From Eutreptiella sp. 'Long Island Sound 2002' (taxonomy: Eukaryota; Euglenozoa; Euglenophyceae; Eutreptiales; Eutreptiaceae), in the NCBI GenBank assembly GCA_964036045.1, contig OZ038381.1:154770352-154834351 (forward strand): a stretch of DNA of 64,000 bases, in the 5' to 3' direction. Both the position numbers and the translations under genes were made by a program. Positions within the stretch are counted from its first letter, which is position 1; each line of letters opens with the position of its first letter. Of the stretch, positions 19,652 through 28,223 are shown in pieces. Under the pieces are notes generated by a model. That model saw only the letters and a program-made list of their open reading frames with translations. It searched no databases and was not told the DNA's origin.

Positions 19652-22600
19652 ATGCAAGCATTGATCCGGAGCAAGTCAGCGGGGATTACAGGCGGAAGGG
19701 GCACAGCGGGGGCCGGTCCTGGTAGGGACCTTCTTTATGGTAGCAGAGGCTTACCTGCTGCCCCTACCAACCGCCGACCCGGGGACTTGGGCCCTCATGA
19801 GCCCTGCCCAAGTACGCCCCGGGTGCGTATTGTGGACTCGGTGGAGACCACGCCGGAGATTAGAGCCATAGAAGGACCGAGACGTTCAAGAGCATGGCGA
19901 ACTCCGGAATTTGAAGCCCGAAGAGAAGAACGACACTCGGGAAGAGGAGGACGTGACATGGAGGACCTGGTCTCCATGTGTGAGCGTCGCTGCCGAAAGG
20001 CATGCAACCTCCGCTCCGCCGCGGAGGACTCTGATGAGGCTTGCCATTCAGGCAGCAGTGGAGGACGGGCCCGGCGCTACCGGAAGCGCGGGTCACCCAA
20101 GTCCGCGGCAAGGGACGCCGGGGCTATGGACACGGACCCCAGCCCGGTCAGGCTGTGGGAATCCGAGGGGCACTCCGAGGGCTATCGGACAGCCCACGAG
20201 CCACCTTCGGAGCCGGAGATGTCCGCGCCGATCGCCAGGGCGCATACGGCCCCCGAGCCCGCCCTGCAGCACGACGCCGAGGGCTTGGAGAGGCCAGTCA
20301 GGGCCCGGACGGCACCTGTGCCCCGGCACACCGGACCAGAGACGGACACCATCGGCGATACGCCCATGGGCGACGAGTCTGAGGTGCCGGGAACCGCGGG
20401 ATGCGCTGAATCCGGCGGAAAGCACGCTGCGTGCCACTGCGAGCACGTGTCCTTCCTCATGGGCAAGTACCCGAAGATGGGGATGGACGCCATCGTGAAT
20501 CATCTTGACCGCCTGGACAACGCCAAGGATGCTCTAGAGGAGGACGTCGCGGGGATCCTGGACGACCAGTCGGCTGCGGAGAACCACATGGAGGAGCTGC
20601 GAGCGGATCAGGCCCGGTACCGGGAGAATCTGGAGCTGGCCCTGCAGAAGCAGCAGCAAGTGGTGGACAGCCTCCTCCACTTAGTGGAGGACATGTCGGG
20701 ACGCCTGAGAAGGCTAGAGGAGCGACAGCCCCTCGCCTCGGGTCCGGAGCTCCCGGCAAAGCCGGCCGCGGTGGAGCTGGTGGAGCGGGTTAAGACCCTC
20801 AGGAGCGCCATGGAGAAACCCATGGGCGGCCCTGCAGAGGCACCCTACGCGCCTCCGCGTGTTGACCCGGGTGCGCTGCCGTATGTTCCCCTGTTCAGCG
20901 AGTCCACAATGCTCGGGGAACACACGGCACCGGCTGGGTCCATGCGGGAAGGGCACGTAACCACGGACCCGAGGAGCCTGACAGTGCAGATGTCCCATGC
21001 CGCCCAGGATCTACCGCCAAGTACAACTACCTATGCAGTTTATGCGGAAGAGGAGATCCAGAACCAGACCATGCAGGGACGAACCATGGGAAGCGCCGGC
21101 GGACATGGTCGAGGCCATCCAAGCGGAAATATGTGGGCGAAGGACCCCAATACGGGGATATGGATGGCCGATGGAGCAAGTCCTTCCCGCATTCCAAACC
21201 CCATGGGTTCAGGCCCAACTGGACCGCACTCCATGGAGGAGAGGGATGTACGGGGAGTGTACTCACACCCCCCGGCCACAGGTGGTATCCGTCTCGGTGG
21301 AGTGGTGGCTGGAGACGTCGGAGACGCCATCAGGATTGACGACCTCAGGGGAATCAAGATCCCCTATTACGACGGGAACCCCTCCAACCTGGATGACTTC
21401 ATCCTGGACTGGGAGGACTTCGCCGAGGAGGTCGTCGGCGAGATGCGGGGAGCGCCGCGGGATAAGTGGGTATGCCGGACATTCCCACACCGCCTGGCGC
21501 AGGACCTGAAGGAGGAGTTGCGGGATCAGATCCGAGAAGGATTGATCCGTACGGAGCAGGCCTGCCTCCAGTGGTTGGAGGACGAGGAGCGGGTGGACGC
21601 TCCAAACCAGAAGCTGGAGGACCTGTGGTCCATTCCACTGCCGCTGGACCGCGGTGAGTTGCGGGTCCGGGAGTGGAACCGGTATCTGCGGAAGTACCGC
21701 AGATGCCTCAAGTTGGTGGAAGACTGGAACGAGGCCAGTGAGATCCGCCACTTGCTGAAGGACGTCCTCCCCGGCAGCTGGAAGAGGAGAGTGGAGGACG
21801 AGGAGAAGAAGCGCGCCAAGAGACGGGTGGTGGTGAGGATCATGGCGGCGGAGGATACCCATGCGGGTATCATGGAGTTCTTCAGGAGGAACCTGGGCGA
21901 ACCCGACCGGATGTTGGGCCTGAAGAACGCCGTGTACGTGGAGGTATTCGGGGACTCCATGGGGCAAAGGTTGCTGCGCCTCAACAACGTGGAGTGGAGG
22001 CGCGGGGAGCCGCTGAAGATGCAAGTCATCTTCGCTCGCATGAGCCTGGACGAGATCGTGAAGTACATCACGGTGGAGTTGAAGCTCAATGCGAAGAACG
22101 AGGCCCACGTGCAGGATCGGCATGGTCATGGACAACGAGGACACCGAGACGACCGCCATCATCGGGAGATCCAGGAGGACACGGCCAACTCCGCGGAGGA
22201 TGGAAGTGGAAGTGGCCAAGACCACTGGTCCCGGGAGGATCACGAGGAGGCCCATTTCTTCGCGTTCGTGGCGCACAACGTGAAGAACCATGGGCAGGAT
22301 CGGTCCAGATGGAGCCAGGTGGGACCCAGGAAGAACAGAGAAGGACCAAGGAGGATCGGGAACCCACCGCTCTCGTTCCGAGAGTACAGGTCTCAGCACG
22401 ATGGGTGCTGGGTCTGTTATGGCAAGGGACACAACCATGCACACGACCACCGTCAGTGCAAGGTGTATGAGGCGGACAAGAAGGCCTACTTCGCCGCTCA
22501 CCCCGAGAAGAAGCCCAAGGAGCAGCGGATTTCCGACTGGAAGGCCAAGGGCGGAGACGGGGGAAAAGGCCAAGGCAAAGGCCAAGGAAAAGGCGGAGGA

Positions 22601-22762
22601 AGAGGCTATGGTGGTGGACCTGGCCAAGACCGACGAGTGAGGTCGATCGAGGAAGTTGCTGAGGACATGTTGAGGACGTTGGCGGAACTCAAAGCCCAGC
22701 AAAGTGGAGGACAAAGGCCTGGCGGATCGCAGCCGGAAGGGGCTGCGGGAAGCCAAGTCTAG
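19652..22762 (+). CDS. gag: Y gag polyprotein (1,036 aa) starting inside the LTR
   Basis: ATG 19,652 directly follows an in-frame TAA, so it is the first possible start. The frame then crosses the LTR end and the primer-binding site. The N-terminal 280 residues are basic, disordered and low in complexity. A strong coiled coil follows (about residues 283-362), then a capsid-like helical region (about 570-770). Near the C-terminus is a knuckle of unusual spacing, CX2CX4HX8C (CWVCYGKGHNHAHDHRQC). The tail has repeated GKGQ units. It ends in UAG at 22,760-22,762, in frame with pol. Confidence 0.92.
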   Translation: MQALIRSKSAGITGGRGTAGAGPGRDLLYGSRGLPAAPTNRRPGDLGPHEPCPSTPRVRIVDSVETTPEIRAIEGPRRSRAWRTPEFEARREERHSGRGGRDMEDLVSMCERRCRKACNLRSAAEDSDEACHSGSSGGRARRYRKRGSPKSAARDAGAMDTDPSPVRLWESEGHSEGYRTAHEPPSEPEMSAPIARAHTAPEPALQHDAEGLERPVRARTAPVPRHTGPETDTIGDTPMGDESEVPGTAGCAESGGKHAACHCEHVSFLMGKYPKMGMDAIVNHLDRLDNAKDALEEDVAGILDDQSAAENHMEELRADQARYRENLELALQKQQQVVDSLLHLVEDMSGRLRRLEERQPLASGPELPAKPAAVELVERVKTLRSAMEKPMGGPAEAPYAPPRVDPGALPYVPLFSESTMLGEHTAPAGSMREGHVTTDPRSLTVQMSHAAQDLPPSTTTYAVYAEEEIQNQTMQGRTMGSAGGHGRGHPSGNMWAKDPNTGIWMADGASPSRIPNPMGSGPTGPHSMEERDVRGVYSHPPATGGIRLGGVVAGDVGDAIRIDDLRGIKIPYYDGNPSNLDDFILDWEDFAEEVVGEMRGAPRDKWVCRTFPHRLAQDLKEELRDQIREGLIRTEQACLQWLEDEERVDAPNQKLEDLWSIPLPLDRGELRVREWNRYLRKYRRCLKLVEDWNEASEIRHLLKDVLPGSWKRRVEDEEKKRAKRRVVVRIMAAEDTHAGIMEFFRRNLGEPDRMLGLKNAVYVEVFGDSMGQRLLRLNNVEWRRGEPLKMQVIFARMSLDEIVKYITVELKLNAKNEAHVQDRHGHGQRGHRDDRHHREIQEDTANSAEDGSGSGQDHWSREDHEEAHFFAFVAHNVKNHGQDRSRWSQVGPRKNREGPRRIGNPPLSFREYRSQHDGCWVCYGKGHNHAHDHRQCKVYEADKKAYFAAHPEKKPKEQRISDWKAKGGDGGKGQGKGQGKGGGRGYGGGPGQDRRVRSIEEVAEDMLRTLAELKAQQSGGQRPGGSQPEGAAGSQV
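19738..19749 (+). promoter_or_regulatory. Primer-binding site of Y, complementary to initiator tRNA-Met
   Basis: TGGTAGCAGAGG directly follows the LTR. It is complementary to the 3' end of eukaryotic initiator tRNA-Met (CCUCUGCUACCA) over 12 bases, then diverges. X has the same 12 bases at 31,162-31,151. Confidence 0.8.
22760..22762 (+). promoter_or_regulatory. In-frame UAG between Y gag and pol with downstream stem-loops
   Basis: Frame 19,652-27,829 is open except for this UAG. Seven nt downstream is a stem CCCAC/GTGGG (22,770-22,774 with 22,779-22,783, loop GGGA), followed at once by ACCT/AGGT (22,784-22,787 with 22,791-22,794, loop CGG). A UAG followed within about 8 nt by RNA structure resembles the readthrough signal of gammaretroviruses. 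The frame and repeats are observed; readthrough is inferred. Confidence 0.65.
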
Positions 22763-25700
22763 AGGAGCCCCCACGGGAGTGGGACCTCGGAGGTCTCTCC
22801 TCCGAAAATCAGTGGAATCCCTGAGAATGCAAAGGCACATCGGGTGCCGAAGAAGGCTCCGGAAGAGCCAAAACCACTGAGTTTCGCCACTCCCAACCCC
22901 TGGAGCGCCCTGCCAAGGGAAGTACATGTGGGAACGGGACATGGCAAGAAGGAAGGAGCGACCACGGAGAGCCCCGTGGACGGGCAGGACCAACCCAAGA
23001 TCTACACCATCCGTGACCATACCCTTGAAGTCCTGATGCACCCGGACGTGCTAGAGTTGCATGCCGTGAGAGTCGTCCATACACCTCATGGCGACGAGCG
23101 GCAGTTGCACTTGAAAGTGCGAGTACGGTGCGGACGAGAGGAGAAGGTGGTGGATGTGTTGGTGGATACGGGTGCCCAGGTGAGTCTGGTCCGGAGAGGG
23201 TTGTTCAAGGAGGAACTCCTGCAGCCCAGCCGGAGACCGGTTCGCCTGAAGGTCGCCAATGGAGAGATCATGGGTGGTGGCACCCATGAGGCCACTATCA
23301 GTATGGAATTCTGGGAACATGAGCGCTTGAACCGCCCTGATCAGGCGAAGAGAAGCACTCTATCCGGGAACTTCTACGTGGCCGACATTACTCATTGGGA
23401 TATGATCATGGGGTACGACTTCATGGTGGCCAACGCCATTGGAGCCCTTCCCCATCGCGCAACGCTGGTCCGGGAGGACGACGAATGCCTAACATGGCTG
23501 TCCACGGATTATGCGTGCGGGTCATCCCAATGGAATGCTGAGGAAGAGGATCGGATCGTCCGAGCGGTGCAAGCTGTGGGTGCCAAGTCCAGAGGAGACC
23601 GTGGAGTTCAGCTCACGGAGTATGGAATGGCGCCGCAGGTGTACGACAGGATGATCCAGACGCTGGGAGCCGAAGCGCCCGAGACGGACGTCTTCGCTTC
23701 CCGGGATGCCCCCCTTCTGCGGAAGTGTAGGAGGCATTGGCATCGAGGAGACTCAGCCTGGCATAGGCATTGGGGTTTGAAGGAGTGGGGACCCATGTAT
23801 TGGCATGGCTCCCTGGATATCACCAGACGTACGGTGGAGAAGATCATCGCGGATAGGGCGAAGGGGATCCTGGTCATAACCGGCATAGGATCCACCCCAT
23901 GTCCGCTGGAGGGTCTCAAGTCGACGCTGGACTCCATCACCCTGAACGAGATGTCATTTGGGCCAGAGGAGGAGCTGTTCATCGACGCCAAGGGTGTATC
24001 AATGCCCTCCCCGGGTCAAGCGTGGGGTACCAAGGCTTTCCTGGTGGATGGGGCGCAAGCCCAGCCCACGGGTGATGAAGCATTCATCCGTAGGGTGGAG
24101 GCGGTGCCCATGAAGGTCATGTTTGAGCCCAAGGAGGGGACGGATCAGCCTATTGATGGCATTGACGTCCTGTCCCACGCCGAGATCGACGACGTCGTCA
24201 ACTACATGCGGATGGGGATGCACGACCGTGTGGCAGCCAAGAAGAGGCGGGCCATGGTCACATCTCCGCATTGGTGGGATGACAAGATGTTGGTCACCGG
24301 CAAGTACGAGAAGGACGAGTTCGTGGCGAGGGTCATGGACCACATCGCGGACCAATACGATGGTCCGGTTGGGTCGGACCCACCAACATGGGATTTTCCA
24401 AGAATGGGTGCCGATAGCGACAGTCACCAGCCCGAGGCCGCAAATTTCCGAAGGTTATCGGTGGGAAGAGCTCCCCACGACGATGAAGACGGCATATCGG
24501 ACGAGGAGAAGTCGGAATCGGACCCAGAAGAGGCCTATACCGCAGTGCGGTCGGTTGTATCTATACCGAAGCAAGCGGCTGAAGAGGCCCAGGAGAACCC
24601 GAAGGTCGCCGAGCTGAAGGAGAGGCTGATCAGGGCCTATCCGCGGCTATTCAGTGGCGTCGCCAACAAGAACCCTCCAGATCGTGGGAGGTTTGGTACA
24701 GCGAAGATCAAGCTGAAGCCGAACCCGAAGATCTATCGTCATCGGGAGTACCAACTTCAGGGCGATCGGGCCGAGGCCATGAAGAAGCTGTTGGCCGAGT
24801 TCATTGAGCGGGGATGGATCGAACCCTCCGACAGTGAGTGGGCCAGCCCAGCTTTCATCGTGCCCAAGAAGGAGAAGGGCGAGTGGAGGTTGGTGGTTGA
24901 TTACAGAGGTTTGAACGAGCAGACCGAGCACAACTCGTACTCGCTCCCCCTGATCGACTCCATCCTCCAAAAGCAACAGAAAAAGCGGATCTTCACGGTG
25001 TTGGACCTGAAACACGGTTACCACCAGATGCCGCTACACCCGGACTCCAGGCCCTGCACAGCGATGTCGACGCCGCTTGGGCCCATGCAGTGGAAAGTGG
25101 TGCCTATGGGTGCCAAGAATGGCAACGCCGTTTTCCAGCGCATGATGGAGGACCTACTCGGTCCTGTCCGGGACTGTGCCGATCCCTTCGTGGATGACAT
25201 CATCATCGGGTCCGGCACGGAGAACATGACTGAGGACGAGCTCATCGACGCGCATGAGAAGGATCTGCGCCGAGTGCTCAGCGAGTTGGACAAACACAAC
25301 ATGGTGTGCAAGCCCACCAAAGCCTCACTATTCGTGAAGGAAGTGGAGTTCGCGGGTCACGTGGTTGGTCACGGGCAACGCCGTCCCATGCCTGGGAAGC
25401 TGGCGTCCCTGCACCACTGGGAGAAGCCCCAGACCATCAGCGAACTCCGGTCCTTCATGGGGTTCTGCAACTACTATTCGGGCTATGTCGGTATGTATGC
25501 AGAACTGTCGGGGCCGCTGCACAAGATGCTGCAAGTGGGCAAGTTCGATGGCCGGAAGGGGAGCAAAAAGAAGCTTGCCTGGACCCCTGAGGCTGAGGAT
25601 GCGTTCAACCGCCTGAAGGAGCGACTCCTGGGGCAGTTGGGGTTGTTCCTGGTGGACCCGGACAAGGGATTCGTGCTACGGACAGACGCCTCGGACTATG

Positions 25701-27829
25701 CCGTGGGGGCAGTCCTCGAGCAAGTCCGGGACGACGGGACTCATGTTCCCGTGGCGTTTTGGAGCAGGATCCTGGCCGAGGGCCAACGCCGAACATGGAC
25801 CGCGAGGGAGAAGGAGACATACGCCATTGTATGTGCGCTCAGGAAGTGGTCTGGCCACATCGGACTGCAGCCGGTGGTGGTTTGCACGGACCACCAGTCC
25901 CTACAGAGCTGGCACAAGGAGCATGTCGACACCCCCTCAGGACCAGCGGCTAGGAGGGCCCGATGGCACGAGACGTTCGCCAAGTTCGACCTCAGCGTCG
26001 TGTATATCCCGGGGAAGGACAACACTGTGGCAGATTGCCTCAGTCGCTGGGCCTACCCCGCGGGCAAGGCGTGGATGGACATATCCAGCCATGGGGACGC
26101 TGAGGAGACCGAGGAGGCCAAGCGCATCATCGAGATGGAGAAGGTCATGGAGCAAGAGGGGGTCAAGTGCTTGGTGGTGATGGCAAACCGTACGGACCTG
26201 GCCAAGTTCCGGGCCGCCCGCGTCCAAGCTATTCGAGAGGAAACCCTCGAGCAATGGATGGTGGCCCCTGTAGAGCTAGTCAAGTCGGTGCTCACAGAGG
26301 ACTGGTCGGATGACTACGCGGCATCCGAGCACTGGAGCAAGTACTGGAATGCCGTGAGCGCCCCGTCGGACGACGAATGGCCCGAGGGCTTGACCGAGGA
26401 TGGCGACAAGTTGTTCCTCAAGGACAAGCTGCTGGTGCCCGAGAACCGAGTGGAGGAGCTCATTGACCATTGGCACAACGCCCAGCTCATGCATCCTGGC
26501 CGAGACAAGATGCAGCAGGACCTGGAGTGGCGTTTCAAGTTCCCTCCGGGGTACTACGCCATCCTGGATAGGTACTGCAGCGACTGTGCCGTGTGTCGGG
26601 CCACGAAGAGCCCTAACCACTCCACAGCGGGCAACCCGGTGTATACGGCTATACCGGAGGCCCCTATGCGGTCCGTGGCCATGGATGTATTCGCCATGCC
26701 TGAGGTCACCGTGGACGGAGAGACCTACGACTGTGTCATCCTGGCGGTGGACAGTCACAGCGGGTATATCGTAGCAGTCCCGGGCAAGAAGTCCAAGAAG
26801 AAGGACAAGAAGGACAAGCATGGAGTGGGGCTGCAGGCCAAGACCGTCGCTAATGCCATGATCAGGCATTGGCTGACGATTTTCGATATCCCAGCTGTCA
26901 TCTGCAGCGATAGGGGCAGTCAATTCGTGGGGACGTGGTTCAAGACGATGTGTAAGCACATTGGGATTCGGCACGCCAAGACCGTGGCTTACCACAGCCG
27001 GTCGAATGGCCTTGCTGAAGTGGCCGGGCGACAGATGTTCGAGAAGTTCCGCCAGCTGCACATTGACGAACCCGGCCGGAACTGGTATAACTCGCTGTGG
27101 AGAGTGCTCCAGGCGTATCACGACCTTCCGGGACCCACTGGACTGTCGCCCCATCGCATCCTGTTCCTACGGGATCGAGTGTCACGCACTCTCCCGTGGA
27201 TGAACCACGGCAAGGTGGCCCGGGATGCGAACGCAATGTTGGCTGAGGCGGACGACACGGCGGGCAAGGTGTGCAAGGCACTTCAGGACGAGCATGACAA
27301 GAGGGCCAAGTACTTCAAGCAGGGAAAAGTCCAGAAGTATGCTCTCCAAGACACCGTGTGGGTGGAGCGGCACCACAAGGATGTCCTGTCCAGGCATCGG
27401 CAGGCATCCTGGTATGTGCCGGGGGTAATCGTGCGGAAGGTCGGGCAGGATGTGTACGCAGTTCGTGTGGGGGACAACAAGATCCTGGACCGCGACCACA
27501 CCCAGCTTCGTCCCCGAGCACCAGACCCCAGCGGACGTCCCGTCACCTTCGAGTTCACGGCCGGCGATGTGGACTCGGACGATGAGGGTGAGGACGACGA
27601 TTTCACCGCGGAGAAGATCCTGGCGGACAAGCCGGACCCGGGGACGCCTGGGGGGAGGCTTTACAAGGTCCGTTGGAAGGGATTCGCCGCATCCAGGGAC
27701 TCGTGGGAGCCTCCGAGCAATTTCGTGCCGAGGTATACCACGGTCTGGATGGACTACCTAAAGAAAAAGGGTATTTCTTTGGATGTCAAGGACGTATTGG
27801 TCCATTTGGTTGCTGCTGTAGCACCGTAA
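22763..27829 (+). CDS. pol: Y pol: protease, Dam-like domain, RT, RNase H, integrase, chromodomain
   Basis: Counting from the GTG at 22,844 (not a proven start; expression as a gag fusion is likely), the protease DTGAQ Asp is residue 108. A Dam-like region (TDVFAS, then WHGS) lies near 285-345. The RT box FVDD starts near 782 and RNase H begins at Asp 948 (LRTDASD). The integrase has an HHCC finger near 1,210-1,255 and the triad D1281, D1356, E1392 (DD35E). A chromodomain covers about 1,588-1,645. All key catalytic residues of RT, RNase H, protease and integrase are present. The methyltransferase-like part has lost the NPP[YF] box, so methylation activity is doubtful. Confidence 0.95.
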   Translation, partial: RSPHGSGTSEVSPPKISGIPENAKAHRVPKKAPEEPKPLSFATPNPWSALPREVHVGTGHGKKEGATTESPVDGQDQPKIYTIRDHTLEVLMHPDVLELHAVRVVHTPHGDERQLHLKVRVRCGREEKVVDVLVDTGAQVSLVRRGLFKEELLQPSRRPVRLKVANGEIMGGGTHEATISMEFWEHERLNRPDQAKRSTLSGNFYVADITHWDMIMGYDFMVANAIGALPHRATLVREDDECLTWLSTDYACGSSQWNAEEEDRIVRAVQAVGAKSRGDRGVQLTEYGMAPQVYDRMIQTLGAEAPETDVFASRDAPLLRKCRRHWHRGDSAWHRHWGLKEWGPMYWHGSLDITRRTVEKIIADRAKGILVITGIGSTPCPLEGLKSTLDSITLNEMSFGPEEELFIDAKGVSMPSPGQAWGTKAFLVDGAQAQPTGDEAFIRRVEAVPMKVMFEPKEGTDQPIDGIDVLSHAEIDDVVNYMRMGMHDRVAAKKRRAMVTSPHWWDDKMLVTGKYEKDEFVARVMDHIADQYDGPVGSDPPTWDFPRMGADSDSHQPEAANFRRLSVGRAPHDDEDGISDEEKSESDPEEAYTAVRSVVSIPKQAAEEAQENPKVAELKERLIRAYPRLFSGVANKNPPDRGRFGTAKIKLKPNPKIYRHREYQLQGDRAEAMKKLLAEFIERGWIEPSDSEWASPAFIVPKKEKGEWRLVVDYRGLNEQTEHNSYSLPLIDSILQKQQKKRIFTVLDLKHGYHQMPLHPDSRPCTAMSTPLGPMQWKVVPMGAKNGNAVFQRMMEDLLGPVRDCADPFVDDIIIGSGTENMTEDELIDAHEKDLRRVLSELDKHNMVCKPTKASLFVKEVEFAGHVVGHGQRRPMPGKLASLHHWEKPQTISELRSFMGFCNYYSGYVGMYAELSGPLHKMLQVGKFDGRKGSKKKLAWTPEAEDAFNRLKERLLGQLGLFLVDPDKGFVLRTDASDYAVGAVLEQVRDDGTHVPVAFWSRILAEGQRRTWTAREKETYAIVCALRKWSGHIGLQPVVVCTDHQSLQSWHKEHVDTPSGPAARRARWHETFAKFDLSVVYIPGKDNTVADCLSRWAYPAGKAWMDISSHGDAEETEEAKRIIEMEKVMEQEGVKCLVVMANRTDLAKFRAARVQAIREETLEQWMVAPVELVKSVLTEDWSDDYAASEHWSKYWNAVSAPSDDEWPEGLTEDGDKLFLKDKLLVPENRVEELIDHWHNAQLMHPGRDKMQQDLEWRFKFPPGYYAILDRYCSDCAVCRATKSPNHSTAGNPVYTAIPEAPMRSVAMDVFAMPEVTVDGETYDCVILAVDSHSGYIVAVPGKKSKKKDKKDKHGVGLQAKTVANAMIRHWLTIFDIPAVICSDRGSQFVGTWFKTMCKHIGIRHAKTVAYHSRSNGLAEVAGRQMFEKFRQLHIDEPGRNWYNSLWRVLQAYHDLPGPTGLSPHRILFLRDRVSRTLPWMNHGKVARDANAMLAEADDTAGKVCKALQDEHDKRAKYFKQGKVQKYALQDTVWVERHHKDVLSRHRQASWYVPGVIVRKVGQDVYAVRVGDNKILDRDHTQLRPRAPDPSGRPVTFEFTAGDVDSDDEGEDDDFTAEKILADKPDPGTPGGRLYKVRWKGFAASRDSWEPPSNFVPRYTTVWMDYLKKKGISLDVKDVLVHLVAAVAP

Positions 27830-28212
27830 TGGATCCCCCCTTGGCATTTTGTTTGTTTCTGTGAATGGGGAGATAAGTGAGGGCGTTCATCCGGGGATTT
27901 TTCGGCCTTGATTGGCCATGTACCCCCTTCACTCGATCTCCACATATATATTGCATTGTGGTATACTTATTTAGGTCGACCGACGACGTTTTTCTATCTT
28001 TGATCCCCTTGGTTCATGTTGTAGATCAAGAGGAGACCGGATATGGCGTAGGGCGCTGATTATCAGTGTCCTCACCCCTCCCTTGGGGCATGGGGGACGC
28101 CTACGACGTGTGTGGGGCCTCCATGTGTCCTTGGGACATGGAGGGGGGGGTTGGAGCCCATTGGGGTCCTCCCGTCCTCTCTTCATTGGTTTCCGAGCGG
28201 ATACAACGCTCT
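27830..28212 (+). other. 3' untranslated region of element Y
   Basis: Non-coding stretch between the pol stop and the polypurine tract, homologous to 9,471-9,856 of X in inverted orientation. No gene is seen. Confidence 0.7.
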
Positions 28213-28223
28213 GAGAAGGGGGG
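28213..28223 (+). promoter_or_regulatory. Polypurine tract of element Y
   Basis: GAGAAGGGGGG directly before the 3' LTR, the plus-strand primer position, identical to that of X. Confidence 0.85.

Larger units (their letters stand above)
17375..19737 (+). repeat. 5' LTR of element Y
   Basis: Begins TGAAGCCGG, ends CTTCTTTA, and is directly followed by the primer-binding site. It should hold the promoter, transcript start and polyadenylation signals. Visible structures are a palindrome GTTAACC-GATT-GGTTAAC (17,684-17,701), a hairpin GATGTCGAA/TTCGACATC (17,821-17,829 with 17,844-17,852) and two TATA-like sites. The gag start codon lies 86 bp before its right end. Confidence 0.95.

Noticed and set aside
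21263-23041. 592-aa minus-strand ORF opposite Y gag
   Set aside because: It is the antisense shadow of gag, the same as the 593-aa frame opposite X gag, with no recognisable domain.
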